In this document: positions 12,340-24,405 of the stretch, one piece after another
Layout of the letters: each line of letters begins with the position of its first letter
Numbering within the stretch: position 1 is the first letter of the stretch
From: Microthyrium microscopicum
Taxonomy: Eukaryota; Ascomycota; Dothideomycetes; Microthyriales; Microthyriaceae
NCBI GenBank assembly: GCA_010405405.1
Contig: MU004230.1
Span: 4,172,282 to 4,236,281 of the forward strand
DNA: 64,000 bases
Reading direction: 5' to 3'
Notes under the pieces: model-generated
The model's database searches: none
What the model was told of the DNA's origin: nothing
What the model saw: the letters and a program-made list of their open reading frames with translations, nothing else
Translations under genes and position numbers: made by a program

Positions 12340-15300
12340 GATGATGCGATGAAGAAATTTTGGTGTGGATTTCGATGTTGGAGTTGTCACGGAAGATGGA
12401 AACAAAGAACAGAATTAATGGAGGAATTCTGCTAGGTATAAGACCTAGAAAGGAAAAAAGGCTGTGGGAGGTGAAGTTGTGTGAGTGCAGGTTGGGGCAA
12501 TGGGCCGCGTGCGGATGGAGTAGCTTTAATAGAGTGAGCAGACTGAAGGAAGGAGCGCCCTGGCTGGTGGGTTGGGTGCAGTGCCCAGGCAAGCAAAAGC
12601 TCACAGTCTCAAATTCTGAAATCTTCCAAGCTTGACCTCTGTGCAAAATTAGCACAGTTCAATCAGCACTTGACCTGCAACCTCACGCGCCAAAGGTTCG
12701 ATCGCTTGAGCACTTGAGGATTGTCACGAACTACCAGTAGCCGAAAAAGCAGGACGATTGGACGACTCGAGCTCAGCAATAAAGGACCAAAGATACAGCC
12801 AGAGCAGCGGGAGAGACTGGTAAAGAAACAGAGAACAATTGCCGTTGCAAAGCGATGAAGGTGAACAGGTATAGTCGCAGGCGCAAGCTTTGCGCACTGC
12901 ACACAGCACGCAGACAAGAGCAAGGCATCGGGCAGTACAGACTCAGTCTCTTGCAGTCTTATGCTGCTATTCTACTAGGATCACGATGGATGCCCACTAC
13001 AAGGATACCTGGACAGGCAGCCCAATTAGTTATGTCTAGCACACAAGGACCAAAGCAAGCGAGCTACGAGTGTGCGAGCGCGAGTGCGCGCGGCATTCAG
13101 AAAGGATATGGCGTCGATGGCATTGGCCACCACCACATCAAAGATCCCCAACGTTGTGGAGGATTGGCGTAGCGATACTAGCGAACTGGCATCGCGGGGT
13201 ATTTAATGCGAGTGCGCACGCCCAGCATTAAATGGTCTGGGGCTTCTCGAAAACAGTGAAGGATACCAAACCAACACCCCGCGCTAAGTCCATGTGTCGG
13301 CCAATTGATAGTACCGTGCAAAGTCTCGAGCTTCAATATTGCCTTGGTACCGCCTCTCTTTTTGTAACAGCCTTGATAACACCCTAAAAATCTACATCTC
13401 GAGACCAGGACTGACACCAGCACGCTGGGCCAACCGTTTTTGGCTCTGACTTGACTCGGTTCCTGGTCCCTGCCATCTCGACCTCTATCCGACATGGCGA
13501 TTCTGTCATATACTGGGAAGAGTCGGGCCGGGGTCGCCAACCATTCTGACCATTCACGACGCGCTTCAATTGGCAAGCAGGTTGCGGGTGAAATGACAGA
13601 TCAACGGCCAGGCAAAGGCAATGAGAGCAGCAGAGAAACGCTCGACCCGTGATGTGGCCTACCATGCACTGGTACAAACGCACAGGGCTGCGGTTTTGCA
13701 CTCATGCAAAGCTAGGTGGCCCACAGCATCGGGGAACCTTGGAGCAGGCCAGCAATTTCCCGCAGAGAACCGACCTATAACGACTAGTGTCTATACCAAT
13801 GCCTATTGCGCAAAGCATGGATGTCCTTTGATCGACTTTAGAGGTCTGATCAATCTGATACGCACCTACACTGCCAAACTGCGTATCAAGCGTCTTGCTA
13901 GAGCTGGTGGCTTGTCTACTTCCTCCACCGTTGAGTGAGCAAAGTGTCTCTTTGCATGGTAATATGTTTGGCACCAATATCAAGGTCGCTTTTTCTTTTG
14001 CCGACTCGCTGGCTACGTTCTCTGCCAATAATAGATCGAAATAATTCAGATATTGGGTTCCAAGTCCACCTGACGAACGCGAAATGAAGTCGACACTTTG
14101 GCATTCAATGGGACCAGGGCAGGCTTTCCATTCCGGAGTAATATTACTGAGTTTTGGGCGAGGAAACTCAATAATCCCTCTAAAGTCTAGTTTAGCAACC
14201 GTATCATAACTTGGGCGTTATCTAACAAGGCTCAAGAACACAATCTCTCCAAATTTTGAGGAAGTTGTAAGCGGACAGTATTGTTGTATCGAGCCGCTGC
14301 ATTCAAAATGATCAATTTTGGTGACACAAAAAGCCTAGAGATGCATAATAAGCTCTCGATGCACACATGCACGTATATTGCAGGAAAAACGCGGTGAACG
14401 ATTATAGGCATGGTGGGGTCTGTCTGGCTCACAATTCTGATTGTCAAAAGTTTTCGCAGACAAAACTTTTGGCGAGAGCATTGAATATCTCTATGCAAAA
14501 ATAAGCCACAGTCCGTTGTCGGTGTTTGTATCCATTGGTGTTGTTCAACAACTCGTTGGTGAAACATGCAGTCGATGGCGTTTACTTCCAAGGTATCCAG
14601 GCGATATATTGCATGCCAGCTAAGTATTCAGGTCGGACAATGATAACGGTGGCCGTTGACTTCCAAGCCAGTTTTGAACGTCTTACGGCAGTGAAGGTCT
14701 TTGCATCGTCTGAGATTTCATTGGGCGCCATGGTTCGGTCTGGATTCAGCCATCTTGGTCGTCAAGGAGGTCGTTGTACAGCATCAGTGGCGCTGATTGT
14801 GAGTGTGAGACATACCAGTAACCGTACCAGTGGTTATACAACCGCTTGATATGCATTGAATGACGGCCCTTGTTGTATGCATATGGGGTTGGGACCAAGA
14901 TAGCAGCATTCTGCAGCCTGGGCTGTGGTAGGCAGGCCAGGATTTTGAGAATCCATTTCTAGATCCTTTCATGATGCTCTTCCCGGACCGTGGCATTGAA
15001 TGCATCGTGGGATGCCTTGGAGAATATGCAATGATTTTCTGGTTGAGGGTCGATGGTAGGCCCCTGTTTGTCGATCGGGACTTCATTTCGTTTGACTTAA
15101 CAATTGCAATGCAGTCGATTGCATATTATGCAACCAATTGAAATTTGGAACAATATACAGTCTAATACTCTGTAGGTACGCCATGCTCTCTAAACCATCA
15201 CCAAGTCGGCTGGTATGGAACTGCTGGACTCTTTCGAAATGCAACCGGCTGCACCTGCCACAATGCAAGATCGCAACTCCCTTCACAACTGGAAAGCATG

Positions 15301-15780
15301 ACTCTGCCGATAGACTGGATTGTTGCAACTGCCATTCCCATCGTTTTCCATCGTGATTGACTAATCATGCCCTCATTTTTTCTTCTCGAACAAAGTCGAA
15401 TTGGTTGCCTTGACTGCATCCTGGTTGTTGGCAGGTAGTCGTATAACCATTCCTGATGCTGCATCTTCTCATTCATCTTTGAGGCTTTGGTCGCAGCGGG
15501 AGCCAAGCACGTACCGCTGTCATATTCAGCATCACTGGTGCTTGCAGCCGACAAGATCAACCAAGGTCAGGGACAGGAGCATCGCGTCGGCCAACCAGAT
15601 ACAGCTTTCACTGTACTTTGACGGCCCGGACGACCCTATTCGCCAGCTGGTTTTCTCCCTGAGGTTTGATCTTCTTTCAAGTCTGCTATAGTCGGGGACT
15701 ACCCTAGCGGGCATCTGCAAGTGGCCCCTCCTTTCACTCACGCCATTGCCGTGCTCGCTGGTTGTTGGATATCTTATCCA
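12340..15780. other. Intergenic, 3.4 kb, no recognised gene
   Basis: This lies between the divergently oriented RRM gene and the disordered-protein gene. The part next to 12340 is the RRM gene's leader and promoter. The rest is of mixed composition with many short frames on both strands, none longer than about 130 codons with protein-like composition or family motifs. A long 5' leader of the gene at 15781 could occupy the last several hundred bases. No inverted or direct repeats marking a mobile element were seen. Confidence 0.5.
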
Positions 15781-17840
15781 ATGGACATTGAGCTGTGGGT
15801 GCAGGGAGTTGTCGCAGAAGAACAGCGTGGCACACCAACCCGGCTGGGTCTCCATGACTTTCTGCAACCAAAGCCATCGCCGGTTGACCAGGGGCATCGA
15901 CACGGGAAGAGAAGGAAGCGCAGTGACAGTGGTTCATTCCTTGAAACAGCAATTCAGCAACCCGGCTCCAAGAAACGTAAACTTCGAGACAAGAGTACAC
16001 CTCGAGCTGTCAGTCAGGATTCCTCTGCAGAATTATCGGCGGCTCCTGCTGCTGTAAGGTCTGAGGATAGTAGTGAGCGATATAAGCGAAAAGCCCGTCG
16101 GAAGACCAAGGACGATACTTATCATCCCAAAACCAAGCACTCGAGGACCAAAGATGATGATGTTCACAGAAGCCGTGACCATTCCAAGTCCAAGAAGAGG
16201 AGAAAGGATAGCGAGACAAAAAAGAAAGACAGATACAACGCAGTTGCAATCCATGACTTCCAAGCGAAGAATGTTTCTCAGAACCGTTTGACTGTAAGTC
16301 CAGGCTTCTTGATATGGAAGGAATCGCGCTGACGAGATCCAGTTTCGCCATCCAGGAGGTATTGGAGTGTTTGGAAATGTCAAGACATCAGCAGACCGAA
16401 GAGACCTTGAATGTACGGGTATGCCTCTGCTTTCTCTATTATGCTAATTCTTGCTGGATAGTACCGGATCTGGCTTTCTCGCGAATGCAATACGCTGCAC
16501 CTGAACGTAATACAAACTTGGAACGGCGCAGTTCAGTAGATGAATCACCAACAGAATCTCATAGTGACACACCCAAGCGAGACACTTCAGCATACTTCGC
16601 GAAACCTGGTAAAGCTAGACAAGGCTCCCATCTCCATCAGCTGAGCCAGATAAAGGAGGTGACAGGTTCTCGTCTATCTCGTCGCCAAGAAATCTTGTCA
16701 ACGACGAGTACTTCAAGAAACAAAAAGACGTCTTCCGAGTTACTGGAGAGGACAATGAAAGCTCCTCGGGAACCAGGCTCAAGACAACAACAGGAGAAGA
16801 TTCATCGCTCTTCAAGCTACGTCAGTTGGTCGGATACAGCAAATCGATCAGAGGCGCATTTCGAGTTTCCGAAAGTTAGTGGCGCCGTGGAACAGAGCGA
16901 GTTCAAGTTCAAGCCAGGGCCATACAGAAGTTCCAGTCTTGGAGCGGTGAGAAAATCAATGGATCCGTCTGTCCAGAGAGGACAAGCTCTCAGGCGAGCA
17001 AGATCTGATCAGGCGCATTACTCGACGAACATGTCTGGAGAGTTACGCAGTATGAATTCCCGAGAGCCATCTTTGCCAGGATCGAGCCCAAAACTTGTTG
17101 ACAGACAGTCTCTTCCTCAATTCCAGCACAGCGCGATCAATAAAAGGTTCGAACCGCAACATTCATCTCGAGCACCACACGCGGCTTCAAACCGCGATCG
17201 TTCTGCCTATCACCCCGCCATGGATCCGCGGAATTATTCGGTACCGCAAGAAGACTCTCGTCCTACCAGAGAGTCCGGAAGAAAACAAACCGCAGAGGGT
17301 CCAGATGATCCATCTTCATCTTCGCTGGCTCGACTTTTGAGTCATTGCAACCAGGTCCAGAACGATCTAGAAGCCATGGCCGATAATCAAGATGAAAGAT
17401 TATCAATAAGACAACACAGACGAGGTATACCAGAAGATATGCCAGAAAGTTACCCAGACTTGCCAGAACGACGAAGCACCGTGGATACTGATTTATTTGA
17501 AGAGTTGTCGTACCCGGATTATCCCGATGGCGGCGGATTAGACCAAATCGACCAGAGGTCCGATGTCGAGATGAATGGCCACCCTGGCTATTCGCAACTT
17601 GCAAGTGACAGTTGGAAAGACGATGAATTGCCAAGTAGGATTGAGTTTGGCGCTGATCGAAGAGTTCAATTCGAGGAGGGATTCTCAGAAGATTGTGCGG
17701 AGGATGACGGTCCAACAACGCGCCCTGCAATCAACATTCCCTGTGTTGGAGGTCTTCGACCAGATATGTTGTTCAATCAAACACCAGAACGTCATCAAGG
17801 CGACATTTCAGGCTTCTGGAGACCAAATCGACTATATTGA
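15781..17840 (+). CDS. Unrecognised, mostly disordered basic protein
   Basis: Three exons (15781-16293, 16343-16418, 16462-17840) join in phase to give 655 residues. The N-terminal half is Lys/Arg/Ser-rich with nuclear-localisation-like clusters (KRRKRSDS, KKRKLRDKS, KSKKRRKDSE). The middle exon encodes a compact stretch, FRHPGGIGVFGNVKTSADR, followed by VPDLAFSRM. This looks like the conserved core of a fungal-only family. The rest is Ser/Arg/Gln/Asp-rich and low in hydrophobic residues, ending in ISGFWRPNRLY. Two tiny introns around the core support a real transcribed gene. The ATG at 15781 is the first in this frame. A nuclear scaffold role is only an inference from composition. Confidence 0.75.
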
Positions 17841-18674
17841 TTCGGGTGACGGAGGATTGTATAGAGGCATACATTCAAAGGGCGGCCGTGGAGATGGAGG
17901 GAGAAGATCGGTGAATGTCTTGAGATGAGAAGGACATCCTGGTACGAGTCCCCACAGATAGCATGTTTGTCAACACCAACTATTACCAATGCAATCCTGA
18001 TGGATCAAGTGGATTCAAGGATAGTAAAGCACTGATTTGCTGATGACTGCTTGAACATGTAGAACGACGATGGGGCCATGTGTGCGGTCAGTCGATGTGA
18101 TGCACAAGGATGAAATGAGTATTATGAGAGGAGAAGGAAAAGCATCGCCTTACCAAGTTCTAATCTTGGAACTTTTCCTGCTTCGGAACGGTTCATCGAT
18201 GTAATTTTACATAAAATACCGGGTACCTGGCGCAGACACGCCTCTCGACACTTAGCAACCAATGAACAACATAAATGGCTTGCCCCAACATCATCGCCAA
18301 CTTCCATGCTTCGCTTCGTTATAGAGTATTATATCCTGTAGAGTATGTAGACAACCGCGTAAAATATCGATCAAGCTTGGAAGTAGAGTAGGTATGTATT
18401 TTGTATCAGTGATGATAAACCGTGGTAGGTATCGAATTGATGTGCGTGCCATTCGTTTTATCTATCGATTACTACTCTAGGTACAGAACACTTACTTCTG
18501 TCTGCAACAACCTTTGCAGAAGAATTGACTTTACATCCATCTCAAGCCGCATTGCATTTACCGGCTTCTGCAAGAGCTTTGGAGCAGAGATCAATGAATG
18601 CTCCTACTCCGTGGTAACCCGAGGTAAAAGCATGAAAGGGCACGACTTCCACGCAGCCGATAACTCCTGGTGAA
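17841..18674. other. Intergenic: 3' end of disordered-protein gene and pyrophosphatase promoter
   Basis: Both neighbours are on the plus strand. Only short frames occur. The last 150 bases are probably the pyrophosphatase leader. No RNA gene or repeat was recognised. Confidence 0.5.
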
Positions 18675-20014
18675 ATGCTTCTCAAGCTTGCTGTGGTGCC
18701 AAAACCTTCGCCGGGTATTCTGCAGTCCACGACCGTTCGTCCGTTGAACAATCCACTCCCACGATCAATTCCACTCCAGAGGCGCGTCCAGACCGCCAAT
18801 TCCATCTGCAGATTCCCAACCGTTGTCACTCCCGCGTCTCCTGGCCGCCAAGTCACGTTCAAGCTGGCAGCTCTGCGCCCCACCACGCGGGTGCAAATAC
18901 TCGCAAACCACTTTTCCACTTCTTCTTCTTCTTCCTCCTCTTCACAACCTCCTGCACCTGTTGCTTCGACAAATCCCAACATGGCGTATACTACCCGAAA
19001 GGTCGCTGCTCCTCACACTTTGGAGCACCGCGTCTACATTGAGAAGGATGGCGTGCCCGTCTCCCCATTTCACGATATTCCCCTCTATGCCAATGCTCAG
19101 CAAACGATCCTGAACATGATCGTTGAAGTCCCACGATGGACCAATGCCAAGATGGAGGTATGGAAATCTCCCAGGAAATCTGTTAAGCGTTCATGGACCC
19201 GGGTGCTAATTCCCTGAGCAGATCTCCAAGGAGGAAACCCTCAACCCAATTAAGCAGGACATCAAGAAGGGAAAGCTTCGATTTGTCCGCAACTGCTTCC
19301 CACACAAAGGTTATCTCTGGAACTACGGTGCCTTCCCTCAAGTCAGTATACAATGGTATCACATCAGGTCTAGGAAAGTATGCTAATGAAGAGCAGACAT
19401 GGGAAGACCCCAACGTCGTTCACCCGGAGACCAAGGCTAAGGGAGATAACGATCCTCTCGACGTCTGCGAAATCGGCGAGCTCGTTGCAAAGACCGGCGA
19501 AGTCAAACAAGTCAAGGTTCTTGGAATCATGGCCCTCCTTGACGAGGAAGAGACCGACTGGAAGGTCATTGTGATTGACGTCAACGACCCATTGGCTCCC
19601 AAGCTCAATGATGTCGAAGATGTTGAGCGACACCTACCTGGTCTTCTACGTGCCACCAATGAGTGGTTCCGCATCTACAAGATCCCAGATGGCAAGCCAG
19701 AGAACCAATTTGCCTTCTCCGGCGAAGCAAAGAACAAGAAGTAAGTCATTGACTATTCATACATCTTCATACTTACCAACTACTCTAGGTACGCCATGGA
19801 TATTGTCCGTGAATGTGCCGAAGCATGGGAACGTCTCATCACTGGCAAGACTGCCCCCAACGGCCTCGCTCTAACCAACACCACCCTCAGCCACTCTGCC
19901 GACACCGTCAACCCTAGCTCCGTCAAGATTCCCGAGGGCGAGCACATTGCCCCAGAACCAATTGATCCCAGCATTGACAAGTGGTTCTTCATCTCCGGCG
20001 CTCCATCTGGTTAA
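18675..20014 (+). CDS. IPP1: Inorganic pyrophosphatase (soluble, family I), with possible mitochondrial presequence
   Basis: Exons 18675-19157, 19222-19341, 19397-19740 and 19789-20014 give 390 residues. The enzyme hydrolyses diphosphate to two phosphates and needs Mg2+. The family I signature is [11 protein letters not shown], and the rest ([38 protein letters not shown]) follows eukaryotic pyrophosphatases closely. An in-frame second ATG at 18981 ([17 protein letters not shown]) gives a 288-residue protein, close to the size of yeast Ipp1. The preceding 102 residues lack acidic residues, are rich in Arg and Ser, and contain an HFSTSSSS stretch typical near matrix-protease sites, so they look like a mitochondrial presequence. 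Both starts may be used. The gene is convergent with mL53. Confidence 0.95.
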
Positions 20015-20196
20015 GGGATTGGTAAGGGCGTTGAGAGTTTGTATATGACACTCATACCCAGTTCGACACATTTGCAACGGGAATATAGATAAAAGTGTCC
20101 TTTGAATACCATTTTAAAAAATATTCGCTTAATGCGAGAACCGCTTCAAAAATCATGACTCCGTATGCTATGCTCTTGAAAAATGTGTCCAATCCT

Positions 20197-20537
20197 TTAC
20201 CCTGCCAGGTCTTCCTTTCTCGCCAGTAACCTTGAATGCCGGTCTACTTGCTCAACAATATCGTTTATCCGTAACTCCTTGAGGTCAAACTTCATCTCTT
20301 TGCCATCCTCTGTTGTCTTATTAGTCCCATTGAGCTCTCATGCGGGTCCGCAAACATACTAAACTTGACGTCTAGCACAGTCGGCTTCACTGGATGTGGC
20401 GGTAATAGAGAGGTGGTGATTTTCATTTGAGCTCGAGCATCGGCTGGTATACAGGAGAGGAATATTCTTGCTGCCTTTGCGCGTTTGGAGAAGGGGTTGA
20501 ATTTGGCAGTGACTTCGGTCAGGTATTTGGTGATCAT
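20197..20537 (-). CDS. MRPL44: Mitochondrial large ribosomal subunit protein mL53 (MRPL44 family)
   Basis: Two exons (20537-20360, 20309-20197) encode 96 residues, the usual size. The protein starts MITKYLTEVTAKFNPF, continues through PPHPVKPTVLDVKFKDGK and ends DRHSRLLARKEDLAG. This pattern is characteristic of fungal Mrpl44/mL53, a thioredoxin-fold subunit of the mitochondrial large ribosomal subunit. The 50-base intron has a GTATGT donor and CAG acceptor. The stop is 182 bases from the end of the convergent pyrophosphatase gene, and the start is divergent from Sec20 with about 330 bases between them. Confidence 0.88.
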
Positions 20538-20868
20538 GACGGACAAATTGGGGAGCTGCGCAGCTCAGAAGGGATCGGAAGAGGTACGATCGTGTAAAAA
20601 ACGGTCAGGAATGGATAGCGGGATTCTGTTATCGAATGGGTCTTTGTATTCTACCTCTAGAAGAGCACTTAAAGTTCACGACATTTTCTAGGCATTGATA
20701 TTCGGCCCGATACCCCTGTCTGGATCCGAGCCACGCGAGCCCAAGGCCCGAGCCGAACTGCCGACTTCACTTGCATATCATGACGCTGGCGTGGCCATTT
20801 GATACCGCAAAAAGGTCCCAATAAGCTCTCCCCTGGCCAACCGCCCTCGCATACCTTCCCTCCATACC
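20538..20868. promoter_or_regulatory. Short divergent promoter between mL53 and Sec20 genes
   Basis: About 330 bases separate the two outward-pointing start codons, so regulatory sequence must be shared or tightly packed. The 100 bases before the Sec20 ATG are C-rich. No specific site could be assigned. Confidence 0.5.
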
Positions 20869-22129
20869 ATGACGTCCTCTCAACTCCAGTCTCTAGAAGC
20901 GAGACTCACCGCGCTCCACGAAACCCATAAAACCACTCTCCAACTCATCACTCGACTCGCCAATCTCAAGTTCCAGCCAGGCTCTTTGTCATTATCAAAC
21001 GACGGAGAGAACGTACAAACCGAATTGACATCTGAGATACATGAAGGCTTAAAGAAGGAAGACGAAGAGCTTGAAATCCTCAAGCAAGAAGTCCAGGACG
21101 TCACAACCCTCGATCACGGCGCAACTGCCAGAAGAGATACACAAAAAGGCAAGGAGCAGGCGCGATTAGCAGTACAGCTTGCAAGACTAGGAGAGGACTT
21201 TAAGAAGTACGTGACCTTCATGATTCTATCCCCAACATCCATTCTAACTCATCCTCAGCGCGAGAGCACGATTCCGTTCAGCACAAGTCCAATCAAAACG
21301 CAACGCCCAACTCGCGCGCATCCAAGAACGCGATCTCCTATTCAACAACAAATCCGACGGACAAAGCGAAGAAGCGCCCTTTCTCCGGCGTGCACGAGAC
21401 CGACCCAAAGGCCAAGACGAAGCAGTCGCAGCATCAGGCGACGTCACCGCAGCACTACGACGAACACAACAACTCCTCTTAACAGAAGTCCAACGATCAC
21501 ATTTCGCGCAAGAAATATTTGACCAGTCAAGCGAGGCGATTAAGAATCTCTCTGAAACCTACAACGACCTTGACTCATTACTATCATCATCAAAAACTCT
21601 CGTATCAACACTTGTCAAAAGCACAAAAAGTGACACGTGGTACCTTGAGACATCCGTATACATCCTTTTAGCGACTATCAGCTGGCTGCTTTTCAGACGT
21701 GTATTCTGGTATCCATTCTGGTTACTTGTCTGGCTCATCATTAGGCCTGCTTATCGAATGGTCTTTGGTATTTTCAGCATCATCGGCATCGGCGGTGCAT
21801 CTAAATCGGTTGCAATATCTTCGTCACTGGCAGGTCTACCGCTGGAAAACTCGATTGTTGCTACTCCATCTGTCATTATGCCAGGACAGGAAAAAGTCGT
21901 TTCTCAAAACGCGAATCAGGAGACTGGCGAGCATCCAGTGTCGGACGAGATCGCTGCTATGGCGGACAAGAGCCAGGAGCAGGGCAAGGAGAAGGTTGTG
22001 CGGGGCGATGGTACCACTCTGGAGCATTTTGATAAGCCACGAAATCCGAAGAAGAGAATGTTTGAGTACAAGGCGGGCGAAGAGGCAGAAAAAGAAAAGG
22101 CTGCGCAGAAGGAAAAGGACGAGCTATGA
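20869..22129 (+). CDS. SEC20: Sec20-like SNARE with lumenal KDEL tail
   Basis: Two exons (20869-21206, 21259-22129) give 402 residues. The N-terminal 200 residues are helical and coiled. The Sec20 SNARE-like segment follows (LLTEVQRSHFAQEIFDQS, then IKNLSETYNDLDSLLSSS). A transmembrane segment comes next (SVYILLATISWLLF, then FWYPFWLLVWLII). The charged C-terminal tail ends in KDEL, followed by a stop at 22127-22129. Yeast Sec20 is a type II ER membrane SNARE for retrograde Golgi-to-ER transport and ends in HDEL, so the tail supports the identification and places the C-terminus in the ER lumen. The start is the first ATG of the frame (MTSSQLQSLEARL). Confidence 0.9.
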
Positions 22130-23862
22130 TAGCGATTTCAACATGAGCCTAAACTTACCTGAGCATATTTCCAGCTAAGTACCCCCTAACAATTAAACCT
22201 TTTCTTATTGCAACCGCAGTCGTTCGCCGTAGCGCGATGTCTTTCTCTAACGGGAACATGTTACTAACGCAACCCTTGAGACTTGGCTTCTGATGTGTTC
22301 CAGATGCATGACATCAGAGAGACCTGTCGTCGGCCACGTATCAATCCACCCAAACCAAAGATGCTCTGGAGATAAGCTATGGCGTCGGTTGTGCGGTTGG
22401 CACGCATGACCGCAAGTTGAGTGTGATGCGCGTGTCATATTTTTTGGAGGTCCTACTCTACCTATTGATTGGATTAATCTTTTTCCAGGATTACCGCGTG
22501 GGAGAGATCATGGCTTACACCGTCTTTTCGTTCCAAGGAGCGACGTGGCCTAAATCTCTCTCATTTTTCTCGAGATCCTGGTGCAGAATCGAGCCCAATT
22601 TCCTGGTTTCCATTCCACTACAAGCTCAACGGATTGGAGAGTGTCGATCTAGCTGAACCCAGCCATGTACAATGCCGCCTTGCAGCACTGCTCGCAGTTC
22701 CTCAATTGTGCATGCAGCTGGGACAGAGCCTATCGGAGGACATGGCTGCACATTTTCGCAACTTAACAGCAGAGATTGGCCTCATTAGGCTTGACAAAAA
22801 ATGTGCTAAAGCCGCTCCGAACGGATAGGTACGGAGCCTAAGCCAAGTTCGCTCCACACGTATCACGAGAAGGCAACCGTTAAAGCATATTCATCATAAT
22901 TCAAGATTCACGAAATACTTTCGGCGCATGAGTCACAATCATAAACGAATTGAAAACCGCCTGCAGGAATCAAGGCAAGCAAACGATGCACGTAAACATG
23001 TAAGAAATTGCCTTATAGCTAATGCGATTCTGCCAGGAAATACGCTGGCGCAACAGATCAGGCCGTCTTGGCGGTGCTTGAAGTGGAGGAGGAGGCAGAA
23101 GTTTCGAGGATTTCGGAGTCAAAAAAGCGGCAGTAGGCAACTGGCCCGGTTGGCAGACGCAAGGCAATTATCAGTTGCCTATTTTCGATTCACCAGCCCA
23201 ATCAGCAATTGCGATTTGCTTCAAATCGCTAAGTTCATCCCTGCCGACCAAAAGTTATCGCCGCGACGCCGCATTTCGCCTTTATTAAAGGCAGTCTGGG
23301 ACAATCGCCACCACCCCAAGTCAGGCACATTTGCTTGCGCCGACACCACACAAGACAGAATTATCATGTCGTATCAATTGGGGCCCAGACGACGAGACTG
23401 TATCCACGGACACGGATTTCATCTTTATTGGTCCAATCTCAAGGTTTTATGCCAGTGACACCCATTGATGCGTGGCTACTGCTGTTGATTAGTCTTTACA
23501 GTGCCAATCTTCGACTTCATTGAGTAGCAAGCGTCTCAAAGCCACTGAGCATCAGTATTTGACATCTTTATCTGCATAAAGCATGAGGTCGACCATGGCT
23601 GAGTCGCTCGGGGGTATAAAATTGTACCAGAGCCCGCGTGAACAACTCAGTTGAATTTCCGCACTCTTCTAGAAATATATGATTTCGGTTACATATCATT
23701 CTAACAGCAACGATTTGTACTGGCACTTGTCTTGCTCCCTCTGTTTTGGCTGATACCCTTCTTACTGTCTTATTATTCGCTGACTTTCCTATCCTTATGT
23801 CCACACGCTATTGCAGTCTTGACATCCCCATCTCACCCCTAGGTACTCTACAGTTAATCGCA
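22130..23862. other. Intergenic, 1.7 kb, no recognised gene
   Basis: This follows Sec20 and precedes a small plus-strand gene. One open frame of 176 codons (22928-23458) has an unnatural Arg/His/Ser-rich composition and no motif, so I treat it as chance. The sequence near 23615 contains a TATA-like element, listed separately. Confidence 0.5.
23615..23620 (+). promoter_or_regulatory. TATA-like element upstream of the small orphan gene
   Basis: A TATAAA hexamer in a GC-flanked context (ggggtataaaattg) lies 243 bases before the ATG at 23863 and 177 bases before an alternative in-frame ATG at 23797. A TATA box at this distance would imply a leader of roughly 150-210 bases. It is a single motif and could be chance. 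Confidence 0.35.
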
Positions 23863-24405
23863 ATGTCTCAAGGCGATAAAGAAGTTATAATCGATCATTT
23901 ACTGCGCATTCGTCAACATCATAACGAGTGAGTGATGAAACTGTGCACAAGTATATTTCCATCTAATCAAGCATGTAGCGAGCATGACATGGATACACAA
24001 TCCAGTGCTACTGCTGTTGAAGAATCTTCGGAAACTCTTAGCGTGAACACTGTCAGTACTGTCCGGGTTATGCTAGAGGTCACCTCTAGCACAAACAACT
24101 CGGGCCCACAACCTCTCATGTTAGCGGGTACAGGGGAATGGATGCCAGTCAGTATGAATGGACCGTATCGTCTTTCGATTGATTATCAAGACTTGGAGGC
24201 TGCTCTGATCGCATACCAAGCTACTCGGCAGTCACTGTCTTCTTCAGATGTCATCAACCCAGCTGCCTGGACCACTCAGATTGATGTCGAAGCATTTTGG
24301 GTACCAGAAGGACATGACCAATATCACAGCACTCAAAGCCTTAACCCAGAACCTGCTGGTAGATCAGAAATGGCCAGAACTACTCAATATTTCGGCTCTG
24401 GCTAA
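23863..24405 (+). CDS. Small hypothetical protein, no recognised family
   Basis: Two exons (23863-23927, 23979-24405) join in phase across an intron with a GTGAGTG donor and TGTAG acceptor, giving 163 residues. The N-terminus is MSQGDKEVIIDHLLRIRQHH. The rest has natural composition, with beta-like segments (VRVMLEVTSS, PLMLAGTGEWMPV, YRLSIDYQDLEAALIAYQ) and a hydrophilic C-terminal end. There is no signal peptide or membrane segment if translation starts at 23863. A start at 23797 would add 22 residues. I do not recognise a family. It may be a lineage-specific gene. Confidence 0.5.

Noticed and set aside
12690-12702. GGTTCGATC sequence resembling a tRNA B box
   Set aside because: No matching A box, acceptor stem or anticodon arm could be folded around it. 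No tRNA gene was found in the window.
12840-15690. Several 90-130-codon frames on both strands
   Set aside because: They overlap one another in different frames, lack recognisable motifs and have no consistent codon preference. None could be extended by splicing into a known family.
22928-23458. Plus-strand open frame of 176 codons
   Set aside because: Arg/His/Ser/Gln-rich composition without domain, conserved motif or promoter context; it looks like a chance frame in a GC-moderate spacer.
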